A stretch of 64,000 nt of DNA, taken from contig CP065018.1 in the NCBI GenBank assembly GCA_016700415.1, positions 3,787,288-3,851,287 on the forward strand, written 5' to 3'. This DNA comes from Flavobacteriales bacterium. GTDB lineage: Bacteria > Bacteroidota > Bacteroidia > Flavobacteriales_F > PHOS-HE28. Below the pieces are notes generated by a model. It was given only the letters and a program-made list of their open reading frames with translations, was not told the DNA's origin and made no database searches. Both the position numbers and the translations under genes were made by a program. Below, one piece after another: positions 24,564-33,880 of the stretch (the stretch's first letter is position 1; each line of letters opens with the position of its first letter).

Positions 24564-27104
24564 ATGACCACCGCCGCACGACCCAAGCCCAGTACCAGTT
24601 ATTCAAAGGAGGAGGTCCTGGCTGCCGCTCTCGAGTATTTCCACAACGATGAGCTTGCCGCCACTACTTGGATGAACAAGTATGCCCTGCGCAATACCAA
24701 GGGTGAACTGATCGAACTCACGCCGGCCGATACGCATGCCCGGATGGCCCGCGAGTTCGCGCGCATCGAGCGTTCCTATAAACCACTGCCGGCCGAGAAG
24801 CAGGCCCTGCTTTCCACCTATGGCCAAAAGCGCAAGCCCTTGGATGAGAAGCGCATCTTCGATCTCTTCGACGGCTTCCGGGACATCGTTCCGCAGGGCA
24901 GCGTGATGGCCTCCCTCGGCGACAGTACGCGCCTGGCCTCGCTTTCCAACTGCGTGGTGATCCCCGCGCCCGTGGACAGCTACGGGGGCATCTTCCGTAA
25001 CGACCAACAACTGGCACAGCTCTTCAAGCGCCGCTGCGGGGTGGGCTTCGACCTCAGCACGCTCCGCCCCGAGGGCGCGGAAGTGAGCAATGCCGCACGC
25101 ACCAGCACCGGCGCGGTATCGTTCATGGAACGCTTCAGCAACACCACGCGTGAGGTAGCGCAGAAGGGCAGGAGGGGAGCGTTGATGCTCACCATGGACA
25201 TCGCGCATCCCGACGTGGAGCAGTTCATCACGATCAAGCAGGACCTGATGAAAGTGACCGGCGCGAACATCAGCGTCCGTGTGAGCGATGAGTTCCTGCA
25301 AGCCGTGGAGGATGATGCCGAATACACGCACCGCTGGCCCATCGACAGCAAGACGCCGACAGTTACGAAGAAGGTACAGGCCCGCGAACTGTGGGACACG
25401 TTGATCACCTGTGCGCACAAGAGCGCCGAGCCCGGCATCATCTTCTGGGACCGCCAGCACAAGTACTCCACTTCATCCGTCTATCCCGGCTTCAAGAATG
25501 AAAGCACCAATCCCTGCGGCGAGATCGCAATGCAGGGCGGGGACAGCTGCCGCTTGATCGCGATCAACCTCTATTCCTTCGTCACCGATGCCTTCACACC
25601 GAAGGCGCGCTTCGACCACAAACGCTTGGCGAAAGTGACCTACGAGGCACAGCGCCTGATGGACGATCTCGTGGACCTCGAATTGGAGGCCGTTGAACGC
25701 ATCCTGGTGAAGATCGACAAGGACCCCGAGCCGGACGCCGTGAAGCGCGTGGAGCGCGAGACCTGGCAGTTGCTGGGTGAGACCGGTCGCAAGGGCCGTC
25801 GCACCGGACTTGGCTTCACCGGCATGGGCGATGCGCTTGCCGCATTGAACTTGGCCTACGACAGCGAGGCCGCCGTGGAGGCCGCCGAGCATATGCTGCG
25901 TACCAAGTGCGAGGCCGAGTTCAACAGCAGCATAGACATGTCCATCGAGCGCGGCAGTTTTGTCGGCTTCGACCCCGCCGTGGAACGCACGTCCGAATTC
26001 ACCGATATGCTCGCCAAGGAACTGCCCGAGTTGCACGCCCGCATGATGAAGAACGGCCGTCGCAACATCAGCATCAGCACGGTGGCTCCCACGGGCACAC
26101 TGAGCCTGCTCACCCGCACCAGCAGTGGCATCGAGCCGGTCTACATGCTCGGCTACACGCGCCGCCGCAAGCTTGGTCCGAACGCGCCGAAGGAGAGTGT
26201 GGCCTTCACCGATGACATGGGCGACCAGTGGGAGGAATTCACCGTGCACCACCCGCGACTGGTGGATTGGATGAAGGCCACCGGCAAGACCGATGTGAAG
26301 GAAAGTCCCTACGCCAACAGCACCGCGAACGACATCAACTGGCACCATCGCGTGCGCTTGCAGGCCGCCGTGCAGAAATACACCACGCACAGCATCAGCA
26401 GCACGATCAACCTGCCTGCGGACGTTTCCGCGGAACTGGTGGGCAACATCTACCGCGAAGCCTGGCACATGGGCCTGAAGGGCGTCACCGTGTACCGCGA
26501 CGGATCGCGCAGCGGCGTGCTGGTCTCCAACGAGAAGAAGGACGCCGCCGCAGTGGCGCACACGAAGCGTCCGGACGTTCTGGAAGCCGATGTGATCCGA
26601 TTCAACAACGAACTGGAGCAATGGATCGCCGTGGTCGGCCTGCTTGACGGCAAGCCCTACGAGATCTTCACCGGCAAGGCCACGGGCGTGTTCCAATTGC
26701 CGAAGTGGGTGGAGAAAGGCTGGGTGATCAAGCGCAAGGACACCAAAGCGAAGAAGAATATTTACGACCTGCAGTACGCCGACAGCGACGACTACCGCGT
26801 GACCATCCAGGGCCTCAGCCGCAGTTTCGACAAGGAATACTGGAACTACGCCATCCTCATCAGCGGCATGCTGCGCCAAGGCGTCTCCGTGCCGCACGTG
26901 GTGGACACCGTGGTGAACCTGAACCTCTACGACGCCACGCTGAACACCTGGAAGAACGGCATAGCCCGTGCGCTGTCCCGCTACATCGCCGACGGCACCA
27001 GCGCCAGCGGCCGTAAGTGCAACGACTGCGGCGACAGCGAAGGCGTGTACTACGAGGAAGGCTGCCTGAAGTGCCGGAGCTGCGGAAGCTCCAAGTGCGG
27101 GTAG
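24564..27104 (+). CDS. nrdJ: Class II (adenosylcobalamin-dependent) ribonucleotide reductase
   Basis: The 846-residue product makes deoxyribonucleotides using adenosylcobalamin to generate the thiyl radical, so it works with or without oxygen. Family landmarks are SLSNCVVIPAP, RCGVGFDLSTLRPEGAEV, the catalytic loop NPCGEIAMQGGDSCRL and APTGTLSLLTRTSSGIEPVY. A C-terminal zinc-ribbon-like tail has cysteine pairs (KCNDCGDSEG, LKCRSCGSSKCG) that act in re-reduction. A start 36 nt upstream is possible but adds a non-conserved leader. Cobalamin need fits meaB at the left edge. Confidence 0.95.
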   Translation: MTTAARPKPSTSYSKEEVLAAALEYFHNDELAATTWMNKYALRNTKGELIELTPADTHARMAREFARIERSYKPLPAEKQALLSTYGQKRKPLDEKRIFDLFDGFRDIVPQGSVMASLGDSTRLASLSNCVVIPAPVDSYGGIFRNDQQLAQLFKRRCGVGFDLSTLRPEGAEVSNAARTSTGAVSFMERFSNTTREVAQKGRRGALMLTMDIAHPDVEQFITIKQDLMKVTGANISVRVSDEFLQAVEDDAEYTHRWPIDSKTPTVTKKVQARELWDTLITCAHKSAEPGIIFWDRQHKYSTSSVYPGFKNESTNPCGEIAMQGGDSCRLIAINLYSFVTDAFTPKARFDHKRLAKVTYEAQRLMDDLVDLELEAVERILVKIDKDPEPDAVKRVERETWQLLGETGRKGRRTGLGFTGMGDALAALNLAYDSEAAVEAAEHMLRTKCEAEFNSSIDMSIERGSFVGFDPAVERTSEFTDMLAKELPELHARMMKNGRRNISISTVAPTGTLSLLTRTSSGIEPVYMLGYTRRRKLGPNAPKESVAFTDDMGDQWEEFTVHHPRLVDWMKATGKTDVKESPYANSTANDINWHHRVRLQAAVQKYTTHSISSTINLPADVSAELVGNIYREAWHMGLKGVTVYRDGSRSGVLVSNEKKDAAAVAHTKRPDVLEADVIRFNNELEQWIAVVGLLDGKPYEIFTGKATGVFQLPKWVEKGWVIKRKDTKAKKNIYDLQYADSDDYRVTIQGLSRSFDKEYWNYAILISGMLRQGVSVPHVVDTVVNLNLYDATLNTWKNGIARALSRYIADGTSASGRKCNDCGDSEGVYYEEGCLKCRSCGSSKCG

Positions 27105-27149
27105 ACGAGGTTCGGAGATCTGATTTCTGATACAGGGTATTGGGTACTT

Positions 27150-27185
27150 AGTACAGGGTACTGTACGTCGGCAGTACCCTGTACT
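27150..27185. repeat. 14-bp perfect inverted repeat with 8-bp loop
   Basis: AGTACAGGGTACTG pairs perfectly with CAGTACCCTGTACT. Partial copies of the same GTACAGGGTA unit lie just before it. It follows nrdJ and could act as a terminator or be a dispersed palindromic element; there is no T tract. Confidence 0.6.
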
Positions 27186-27233
27186 CGGTACCGTTCCGAA
27201 CATATCGGTCCTTTAATAGTTAGGAAACCTTAC

Positions 27234-27241
27234 TATATTTG
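27234..27241 (+). promoter_or_regulatory. Perfect -7 promoter element
   Basis: TATATTTG matches TAnnTTTG exactly and lies 26 nt upstream of the CPVC-protein start. The gene therefore has its own promoter although it follows nrdJ. Confidence 0.6.
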
Positions 27242-27267
27242 TCCCCGAACTTCAAAACCCCAACACA

Positions 27268-27504
27268 ATGACCAAAGCAATTTTCTACCATGCAGGATGC
27301 CCCGTTTGCGTGAATGCCGAAGAGCGCATCACCGAGATCGTGGACCGCAACAAGTACGACGTGGAGATCGTCCACCTCGGTGAGCACAAAGGCCGCATCG
27401 CGGAGGCGGAAGCCGCAGGCGTGAAGAGCGTGCCCGCACTGGTGCTGGGGCATGATGTGCTCCACATTAATCACGGCGCCAGCATGGCCGAGGTGAAGGG
27501 CTGA
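27268..27504 (+). CDS. Small thioredoxin-fold protein with CPVC motif
   Basis: The 78-residue product reads as a minimal thioredoxin/glutaredoxin-like fold with the redox motif CPVC (FYHAGCPVCVNAEERI) and a cis-proline region VKSVPALVL. Its size is that of NrdH-type redoxins. It sits 163 bp after nrdJ, so it could reduce the reductase, but it has its own -7 element and could serve other partners. Cytosolic. Confidence 0.8.
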   Translation: MTKAIFYHAGCPVCVNAEERITEIVDRNKYDVEIVHLGEHKGRIAEAEAAGVKSVPALVLGHDVLHINHGASMAEVKG

Positions 27505-27601
27505 AGAGCCTAAGCGATACAGGACGAGAGGGTGTCAGGGTGCGGGAGCGCATTCTTTCACCCTCTCGCAATTTCCGTAGGGAACATTTTTCGCCCACAC
27601 C

Positions 27602-27609
27602 TAATTTCG
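27602..27609 (+). promoter_or_regulatory. -7-like box 4 nt before the MarR start
   Basis: TAATTTCG, then CCCC, then ATG. One mismatch from TAnnTTTG; the position predicts a leaderless transcript. Confidence 0.4.
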
Positions 27610-27613
27610 CCCC

Positions 27614-28186
27614 ATGTCCTCCACCCCTGAACTCGACGCGCACTTGGCGCAGGTGCTGGAACGGATCGGTGAAGTGGCGCGTGCCCTTCGTTGGAAGCAG
27701 GCGGTGGAAGAAGGGCTGAGCCCCTTGCAGATCCGGATCATGGGTTTTCTGGCCGACCATGCGGACGAAAGCATTGGCGTGGCCCGTCTGGCGGAGGAGC
27801 TGCTGGTGAGCAAGCCCACCATCAGCGACAGCGTGAAGCTGCTGGCCGACCGGAAATTCCTGATCCGGAAACCGGACAAGAGCGATGCGCGCAGCCACGC
27901 CCTGCAACTCACCGCTGCCGGCAGAAGGCATGTCTCCGCTGGAACTCCGATGGACACAGCCGTTGCGGAGTTGTCACTGGAGCACAAGGAAGCCCTTCTG
28001 ACGGGGCTGATGGGCGTGCTGGAATCCTTGTTCCGCAAGGAGGCCGTGCATGTGCAACGCATGTGCTTCACCTGCAAATACTACCGAGGTGATCGGAGCG
28101 TCGAGCATCGGTGCCTGCTGCTGGAGAAGTCATTACCGGTAGCGGAACTGCGGACCGATTGCGCGGAGCACGAGGTGGTGGAGTAG
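27614..28186 (+). CDS. MarR-family regulator with a C-terminal four-cysteine tail
   Basis: The 190-residue product has a MarR winged-helix core (LSPLQIRIMGFLADH, VARLAEELLVSKPTISDSVKLL, wing DKSDARSHALQLTAAGRRH). About 45 residues are added at the C-terminus, with cysteines in CFTCKYY, HRCLLL and TDCAEH. Four such cysteines could hold zinc or an iron-sulphur cluster and make DNA binding redox- or metal-sensitive; that is inference. The gene follows the CPVC redoxin and is convergent with the TANGO2 gene, 5 bp away. Its targets are unknown. Confidence 0.82.
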   Translation: MSSTPELDAHLAQVLERIGEVARALRWKQAVEEGLSPLQIRIMGFLADHADESIGVARLAEELLVSKPTISDSVKLLADRKFLIRKPDKSDARSHALQLTAAGRRHVSAGTPMDTAVAELSLEHKEALLTGLMGVLESLFRKEAVHVQRMCFTCKYYRGDRSVEHRCLLLEKSLPVAELRTDCAEHEVVE

Positions 28187-28191
28187 GGTGG

Positions 28192-28941
28192 CTATCGCTT
28201 TGCGACCTGTGTTTTCACCGAGAACAGTTCCTCTACAAGTCCTTCTCCGGGAAAGCTGAGCTCCTGAAAGATCACCTGCCCCTCGGCATCCACCAGCAAC
28301 ACCGTGCTGCACCGCGTGCCGTAGCCGGGTGTGCGGATGAAGATCGACGAGGCCGCACGCTCCATTTCCAGTGGAAGACCCGTGTCGGGGAGCTTTTCGT
28401 CCGGCGCGATGGCATCATCGGTGAGCAAGGTGAAGAGCGCTTCAGGAAGGTCCGCGTCCGGAAGCTCCAGCAACTCCTTCATCCCGTGTTCCGCCTTCAC
28501 CACCTTGGGCCAGGGCGTGTTGAGGAAATGGTTGCTCAGCCCATGGATGCCGGGTGTCAGTGCTTCATCGGCGCCTTTGATGTTGTTGTGGTACCGCAGG
28601 CTGTTCACGCTTCCGTAGATCAGGTTGAAGCCGGCGTAAGCTTTCGTGCTTTTCGGATCGATGCCGTGCTCCAAGGCTTCGCGAACCAGTACGCCGCGTG
28701 ATGGCCCGGCGGGAAAGTTCATCCGCATCTCCCGGTAATTGGTGATCGCGGCGAACCTGCCGTTGCGCGTGAAGCCCAGCCAAGTGCCGCCTGCGCGTTG
28801 GTCGCGTCCAGCGAGGATGTCCGGGGCGTCTTTCCACCAGTGTGCGGGCTCCGTGGGACGGTCCAGGAACTCATCGCGGTTGGCGGCCAGGATAAGCGGA
28901 AAGCGCGGGTGGACCTTGTAGGCCAAGGCGATCAGGCACAT
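28192..28941 (-). CDS. TANGO2/NRDE-family protein
   Basis: The 249-residue product begins MCLIALAYKVHPRFPLILAA with NRDEF at the position that names the family, then GGTWLGFTRNGRFAAITNY. An N-terminal Cys-2 resembles Ntn-hydrolase-like family members. Eukaryotic TANGO2 has been linked to haem and lipid handling; the bacterial role is unsettled. A perfect TAACTTTG element lies 4 nt upstream of the ATG. Confidence 0.9.
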   Translation of the reverse strand: MCLIALAYKVHPRFPLILAANRDEFLDRPTEPAHWWKDAPDILAGRDQRAGGTWLGFTRNGRFAAITNYREMRMNFPAGPSRGVLVREALEHGIDPKSTKAYAGFNLIYGSVNSLRYHNNIKGADEALTPGIHGLSNHFLNTPWPKVVKAEHGMKELLELPDADLPEALFTLLTDDAIAPDEKLPDTGLPLEMERAASSIFIRTPGYGTRCSTVLLVDAEGQVIFQELSFPGEGLVEELFSVKTQVAKR

Positions 28942-28945
28942 GCCA

Positions 28946-28953
28946 CAAAGTTA
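28946..28953 (-). promoter_or_regulatory. Perfect -7 element 4 nt before the TANGO2 start
   Basis: TAACTTTG on the minus strand matches TAnnTTTG; TGGC separates it from the ATG. A transcript starting at the usual distance would have no leader. Confidence 0.5.
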
Positions 28954-29022
28954 CCGTTGGCCGTGCCGGAAGGTGAGTTTCGTCAGGTTGTGGCACGGGA
29001 GGACCATGGAACTTTGACCTTT

Positions 29023-30021
29023 ATGATCCCCGGAGCCTTTTCGTCGCAGTCGGCCACCAATGCCAGCGGCCAAGCAGCGGCACGCTCAATGTCCGACCAT
29101 GAGATTGTGGAGGACATCCATCGCCTGAAGCGTGAGAAGAACGCCATCATCCTTGCGCACTACTACCAGCAGCCCGAGATACAGGAGTTGGCCGATTTTG
29201 TCGGTGACAGCCTAGGCTTGGCGCAGGCGGCGGACAAGACCGGTGCGGAGGTGATCCTCTTCGCGGGGGTACATTTCATGGCGGAAACGGCGAAGATCCT
29301 CAACCCCGGGCGTACCGTGCTTTTGCCGGACCTCAATGCGGGCTGCTCGCTCGCCGATAGTGCTCCGCCCGAGAAGTTCAGGGCTTTTCTCGATCAGCAT
29401 CCAGACCATGTGGTGGTGAGCTACATCAATTGCAGCGCCGAGGTGAAAGCGATGAGCGACATCATCTGCACCAGCAGCAACGCAGTGCGCGTGGTGCAGA
29501 GCATCCCGGCGGACCGGAAGGTGATCTTCGCTCCGGACAAGCATTTGGGGGCTTATGTGCAACGCATCACCGGACGGGAACTCGTGCTCTGGGACGGCGT
29601 GTGCGAGGTACATGTGGACATCAGCTTGGACAAGATGAAATTCCTGTTGGGCAAACACCCCGATGCCAAGTTGGTGGCGCACCCGGAATGCCCGCCGCAC
29701 ATCCTCGCGGAGGCCGATCACATAGGCAGCACCACCTCGCTTCTGGACTTCGTGCAACGCGACCCCGGCAACACCTTCATCGTCGCCACGGAAGGCGGCA
29801 TCCTGCACAAGATGCGCCAGGCGGTACCGGGCAAAACCTTGATCGCGGCCCCGGCGAACGTGGAGAATTCCTGTGCCTGCAGCGAATGCCCGTACATGAA
29901 GATGAACACCTTGGCGAAGGTCCATTCCGCCTTGCTCACCGGTTCGCCGGAGATCATCCTGGAGGAGCGCATACGTGCCGGGGCGGAGGTCGCACTGCGG
30001 CGCATGATGGACTTGGGATGA
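29023..30021 (+). CDS. nadA: Quinolinate synthase
   Basis: NadA condenses iminoaspartate with dihydroxyacetone phosphate to quinolinate using a 4Fe-4S cluster. The 332-residue product shows the family's AIILAHYYQQPEIQELADFV, ILFAGVHFMAETAKIL, PDLNAGCSLAD, VSYINCSAEVKA and the CACSECPYMKMNTL cysteine block. The ATG at 29023 was chosen over longer readings that run antisense into the TANGO2 gene. A GAACTTTG box ends 6 nt upstream. The stop overlaps nadB by ATGA. Confidence 0.95.
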   Translation: MIPGAFSSQSATNASGQAAARSMSDHEIVEDIHRLKREKNAIILAHYYQQPEIQELADFVGDSLGLAQAADKTGAEVILFAGVHFMAETAKILNPGRTVLLPDLNAGCSLADSAPPEKFRAFLDQHPDHVVVSYINCSAEVKAMSDIICTSSNAVRVVQSIPADRKVIFAPDKHLGAYVQRITGRELVLWDGVCEVHVDISLDKMKFLLGKHPDAKLVAHPECPPHILAEADHIGSTTSLLDFVQRDPGNTFIVATEGGILHKMRQAVPGKTLIAAPANVENSCACSECPYMKMNTLAKVHSALLTGSPEIILEERIRAGAEVALRRMMDLG

Positions 30022-31625
30022 GCAGGCCGCTGAAGGTGATCGTGATCGGGAGCGGCGTCGCGGGGATGGCCTTCGCACATCGCTTGTCGGCCCTGATGGT
30101 GATCGATGAGGTGGACATCCGCATGCTCTCCAAGGCGGCGCCTGAAACAAGCAATTCGCATGCGGCACAAGGCGGTGTAGCAGCGGTGACCGACCCCTCG
30201 GATTCCTGGGAGCGGCACCGCGACGACACCTTGGAGGTGGGTGCGGGCCGCTGCGATCCGGAAGTGGTGGAACGCGTGGTGAAGGAAGGGGCCGCCTGTA
30301 TCCAAGAACTACTGGAAGGCGGGGCCCGGTTCGATACCGATGCGGATGGCCGGTTGGATGCGGCTCGTGAAGGTGGTCACAGCGCCGCACGGGTGGTACA
30401 CCGCGGCGATCGCACCGGTGCTGAACTGGTCCGTGTGTTGCGCGCACAAGTGAAGGGTGACCCGAAGATCACCGTGACGGAGACCTTGATGGCCTTGGAC
30501 CTGTTGGTGACCGGAGGTTCTGGTGGCCGGCGGTGCCACGGGGTACGCACGATCGATATCCACACCGGTGAGGTCCGTGAACAGTTCGCCGATGTGGTGG
30601 TGCTGGCCACGGGCGGTGCCGGCCAAGTGTACCGCCATACCACCAATCCTGCGGGCGCCATCGGCAGCGGCGTGGCCATGGCGGTCCGGGCCGAAGTCCC
30701 GCTGCGCGACATGGCCTTTGTGCAGTTCCACCCTACGGCGCTGTATGCGCCTGAGCAGAAAGGGACGTTCCTGATCAGCGAAGCGGTGCGCGGTGCGGGC
30801 GCCGTCCTGCTGAAGCCGGACGGGGCGCGATTGATGGAAGGGCTGCACCCGATGGCCGACCTGGCACCGCGCAACGTGGTGGCCCGGGCGATCCATGCCG
30901 TGATGCGCGATCAGGGCGCGACCCATGTCCGGTTGGATGCCACACGGATCGGGGAGGCACGGTTCGCCAAGGAGTTCCCCATGATCCTGGACCATTGCCG
31001 TTCGATCGGACTGGACCCGTGCAAAGAGCCGATCCCCGTGTTGCCGGCCGCGCACTACCTCTGCGGTGGTATTCGCACCGATGGCCAAGGGCGTACGGAA
31101 CTTGAAGGTCTCTATGCCCTTGGTGAATGCGCCGGCAGTGGCTTGCATGGCGCCGACCGGCTTGCCAGCAACTCGCTCTTGGAAGCCTTGGTGATCCCTC
31201 GGCATGCCGCGGCTTCGATCATGATCTCCGAATGGCAGGCACCCCTTCCGGAGGATAAAGGGACCGGCCGGTATGTTTTCACCGCGCCAACCCCGTTGAC
31301 GCTTGCCACGCTCGATGAATTACGCGACCGCATGACGGACAGTGTCGGTATTGTCCGCGATGATGCCGGGCTCCGGGCTGCTTTGGATATCTTGGCGGGG
31401 TTGAGGTCGCATGCTGATGTCGCATGGTCGCAGGGCGAACGGTCCATGGAACTGTTCGAGCTGCGCGACCTGGTACTGGTGGGCATCGCCATCTGTGAGC
31501 AGGCCATGGCGGAGCCGTTCAACGCCGGTACGCATTGGAACCGGGATCGGCAGGGCCGGGCTAACACGGAAAGCGCGGTAGCGGACAAAACCGGTCCGAC
31601 CGGACACCCCCAAACGTTGAAATAA
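30018..31625 (+). CDS. nadB: L-aspartate oxidase
   Basis: NadB oxidises L-aspartate to iminoaspartate, the substrate of NadA. The 535-residue flavoprotein has the FAD Rossmann motif VIGSGVAGMAFAHRL, SNSHAAQGGVAA, VVLATGGAGQVYRHTTNP, VQFHPTALY and GLHGADRLASNSLLEALV. Translation starts at an ATG overlapping the nadA stop, giving a two-gene operon for de novo NAD synthesis. The fumarate-reductase-type C-terminal helical domain is complete. Confidence 0.95.
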   Translation: MSRPLKVIVIGSGVAGMAFAHRLSALMVIDEVDIRMLSKAAPETSNSHAAQGGVAAVTDPSDSWERHRDDTLEVGAGRCDPEVVERVVKEGAACIQELLEGGARFDTDADGRLDAAREGGHSAARVVHRGDRTGAELVRVLRAQVKGDPKITVTETLMALDLLVTGGSGGRRCHGVRTIDIHTGEVREQFADVVVLATGGAGQVYRHTTNPAGAIGSGVAMAVRAEVPLRDMAFVQFHPTALYAPEQKGTFLISEAVRGAGAVLLKPDGARLMEGLHPMADLAPRNVVARAIHAVMRDQGATHVRLDATRIGEARFAKEFPMILDHCRSIGLDPCKEPIPVLPAAHYLCGGIRTDGQGRTELEGLYALGECAGSGLHGADRLASNSLLEALVIPRHAAASIMISEWQAPLPEDKGTGRYVFTAPTPLTLATLDELRDRMTDSVGIVRDDAGLRAALDILAGLRSHADVAWSQGERSMELFELRDLVLVGIAICEQAMAEPFNAGTHWNRDRQGRANTESAVADKTGPTGHPQTLK

Positions 31626-32008
31626 CGGTCGCGACCACTACGAACTAGGGTACGCATTTGGGCAAAGGCCCGAGGAAGCCCTGTTTTCCATCCGGACGCC
31701 GGGCATGGTCAGACCTGTCCCCGGCCTATTTTCGCCATGGTGATGGCGACCAGCATCGTCCCTCTCGCCCAAGAGATCCTGAACAGGCTCTAAGGGAATG
31801 CGTGACGCATGGTGCACACATCACGGACCACACACCCGGCACTGGCTGAAAGGGCCGTATGGTGTAAGAGCACCAACGGTTGGCCCTCCAAGGTTCTCTG
31901 ATGAAGGTCAGCGGCGTATTCGCCGTAAATCACGACCTTTGATAGCTTGAAGCATCAAGGCCGGAGCCCTTGGTGCTGTGCTGGCAACCCAACAAGACCT
32001 CTTCCTGT
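31626..32008. other. Intergenic region upstream of the aromatic amino acid gene set
   Basis: A 63-codon reading (31658-31849) has no family likeness and is not supported. An 18-codon reading from an ATG at 31738 is preceded by TATTTTCG two bases upstream; whether it is translated is unknown. GACCTTTG at 31934 is one base from the -7 consensus and could serve the 32009 gene. No riboswitch or tnaC-like leader was recognised. Confidence 0.4.
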
Positions 32009-33823
32009 ATGCCCCATACCTCCCCCCACACCTTCCACATCCCAGTGATGGGCCTTGGCTACACCATCGATACCCCGGTGAAGGTGGCCCACTTCGGCAT
32101 CTCATCGGTGATCTCCATCATCGAGGATGAATTAGTGGAACGCATGCGTGAATTCCACTGCAAACAGGCCGGGGAAACCTACACCGAGATCCCGTTGAAG
32201 GAGATCGACCACCGTGCACAGCGTATCACCGCCTACTTGGACCTGGTGCAGCGGATCGTGAAGCGGAACACGGAAACCTTGCGTGCGGAGGCCTTCACCG
32301 AAGGCTCGGACATTGAGAAGTACTTCCTGCTGCTGCCGGACGAGCACCCCCTGCGCATGAAGTTCGAAGTGATGAGGGTCTGGCCGGAAGGCGAAACACG
32401 CCTGCTGATGCAGGAGGAGTTGCGCGCCGCGATCGTTCCGGGCGCCATCGATGTGAACATCATGGCCAAGATCGACCGCGAGGTGCAGGCCAAGGACGGC
32501 ACCAAGCTGCCGGTGGAATATGCCGAGGGCATGGCCGCCTTCCGCGGATTCGCATTGAGCGCGCTGGATTCCTCCATCGTGATCAGCGCAGGCTACAACC
32601 CCAGGATCTACAGCTATATCGCCACTTTCCCGGATTTCTTCCCCGATGCCGAAGGTGTGATCCGCAAGAAGGTCATCCTGAAAGTGAGCGATCTGCGTTC
32701 CGCCTTGATCCAAGGGAAGATCCTCGCCAAGAAGGGGGTCTGGGTCTCCGAATTCCGCATCGAGTCCGGTTTGAATTGCGGCGGCCATGCCTTCGCCACG
32801 GACGGTATGTTGATGGGTCCGATCTTACGGGATTTCAAAGAGCGGCGTGAGGCGTTGACGACGGAACTGTACGAGCTGTGCAGCGCTGCACTTGCGGAAG
32901 GCGGCCACCATCCGCTGCCTGCCTCACCGGAAATACGCGTCACGGTGCAAGGCGGCATCGGCACCGTGAAGGAGGACGAGTTCCTGCGCAGCCACTACGG
33001 TGTCGACGGCACCGGTTGGGGAAGCCCCTTCCTGCTTGTCCCCGAGGCCACCAACGTGGATGACAAGACGCTGCAGCAGATCACCGTGGCGAAGAAGGAG
33101 GACTACTACATGAGCTGGGCCTCGCCGTTGGGGATCCCTTTCAACAACTTCCGGCCCAGCACCTCCGAGGCACAGCGCAAGGCGCGTATCGTCAAGGAGC
33201 GGCCCGGCAGCCCGTGCTACAAGAAGTTCCTCAGCACCGACACCGAGTTCACCGAGATCCCCATCTGCACCTCCTCACGCCAGTACCAGGACCTCAAGCT
33301 GAAGCAGTTGAAGGAGCAGGGCCTCGACCCCGTGAGCTATGCGATGGCGGCGGCGCGCATCACCGAGAAGGACTGCCTGTGCGAGGGCCTCGGGGCCAGC
33401 GTCCTGCTGAAGGACAACATGACGCCCGCTCACAAGCTGGAGGCGGTGGCCATCTGCCCCGGCCCCAACCTCGCCTACTTCTCGAAGGTCGTACCGCTGC
33501 GGACCATGGTGGACCACATCTACGGACGGATCTCGCTGCTCAATGAGAACGATCGTGCCCACATGTTCATCAACGAGATGAAGCTGTACGTGGACTATCT
33601 CAAGCGGGAATTCGAGCAAGTGAAGCACGCGGCCACGGTCAAGCAGCGCCGCTACATCGAGGCTTTCAAGGCCAACATGCTCAGCGGTATCCACTACTAC
33701 GAGGAGCTTGCTCCGGTGCTGCACCGGCAGGCATCCTCAGCCTTGCATCGCTTCCAGGACGACCTGAGGGGCCATGCCGCCGAGGTGCGCGCCATGCTCC
33801 TGCCCGCCCCGGTGCTGGCTTGA
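32009..33823 (+). CDS. Conserved protein of unknown function, cysteine-bearing
   Basis: I do not recognise this 604-residue protein with certainty. It has a glycine-rich N-terminal segment (MGLGYTIDTPVKVAHFGISS), a central RIESGLNCGGHAFATDG, then GGIGTVKEDEFLRSHYGVD and GWGSPFLLVPEATNVD. Cysteines follow in SPCYKKF, PICTSSRQYQ, DCLCEGLG and AICPGP. The pattern is loosely like FMN TIM-barrel enzymes (nitronate monooxygenase or glutamate-synthase type) with a possible metal or Fe-S site; this is weak inference. It lies 57 bp before the phenol-lyase and tryptophanase genes, suggesting a shared role in aromatic amino acid breakdown. Confidence 0.6.
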   Translation: MPHTSPHTFHIPVMGLGYTIDTPVKVAHFGISSVISIIEDELVERMREFHCKQAGETYTEIPLKEIDHRAQRITAYLDLVQRIVKRNTETLRAEAFTEGSDIEKYFLLLPDEHPLRMKFEVMRVWPEGETRLLMQEELRAAIVPGAIDVNIMAKIDREVQAKDGTKLPVEYAEGMAAFRGFALSALDSSIVISAGYNPRIYSYIATFPDFFPDAEGVIRKKVILKVSDLRSALIQGKILAKKGVWVSEFRIESGLNCGGHAFATDGMLMGPILRDFKERREALTTELYELCSAALAEGGHHPLPASPEIRVTVQGGIGTVKEDEFLRSHYGVDGTGWGSPFLLVPEATNVDDKTLQQITVAKKEDYYMSWASPLGIPFNNFRPSTSEAQRKARIVKERPGSPCYKKFLSTDTEFTEIPICTSSRQYQDLKLKQLKEQGLDPVSYAMAAARITEKDCLCEGLGASVLLKDNMTPAHKLEAVAICPGPNLAYFSKVVPLRTMVDHIYGRISLLNENDRAHMFINEMKLYVDYLKREFEQVKHAATVKQRRYIEAFKANMLSGIHYYEELAPVLHRQASSALHRFQDDLRGHAAEVRAMLLPAPVLA

Positions 33824-33880
33824 GCACGTGGTGATCCGTCCCATTAGCTGAAGAACCATCCTTTTTCATCCATCTTATCA

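Noticed and set aside
25473..27203. Long open frame (576 codons) opposite the ribonucleotide reductase
   Set aside because: Same antisense artefact; the plus-strand gene has intact catalytic motifs throughout.
31658..31849. 63-codon open frame before the 604-aa protein
   Set aside because: No family likeness and Arg/Pro/His-rich composition; not a convincing tnaC-like leader peptide.
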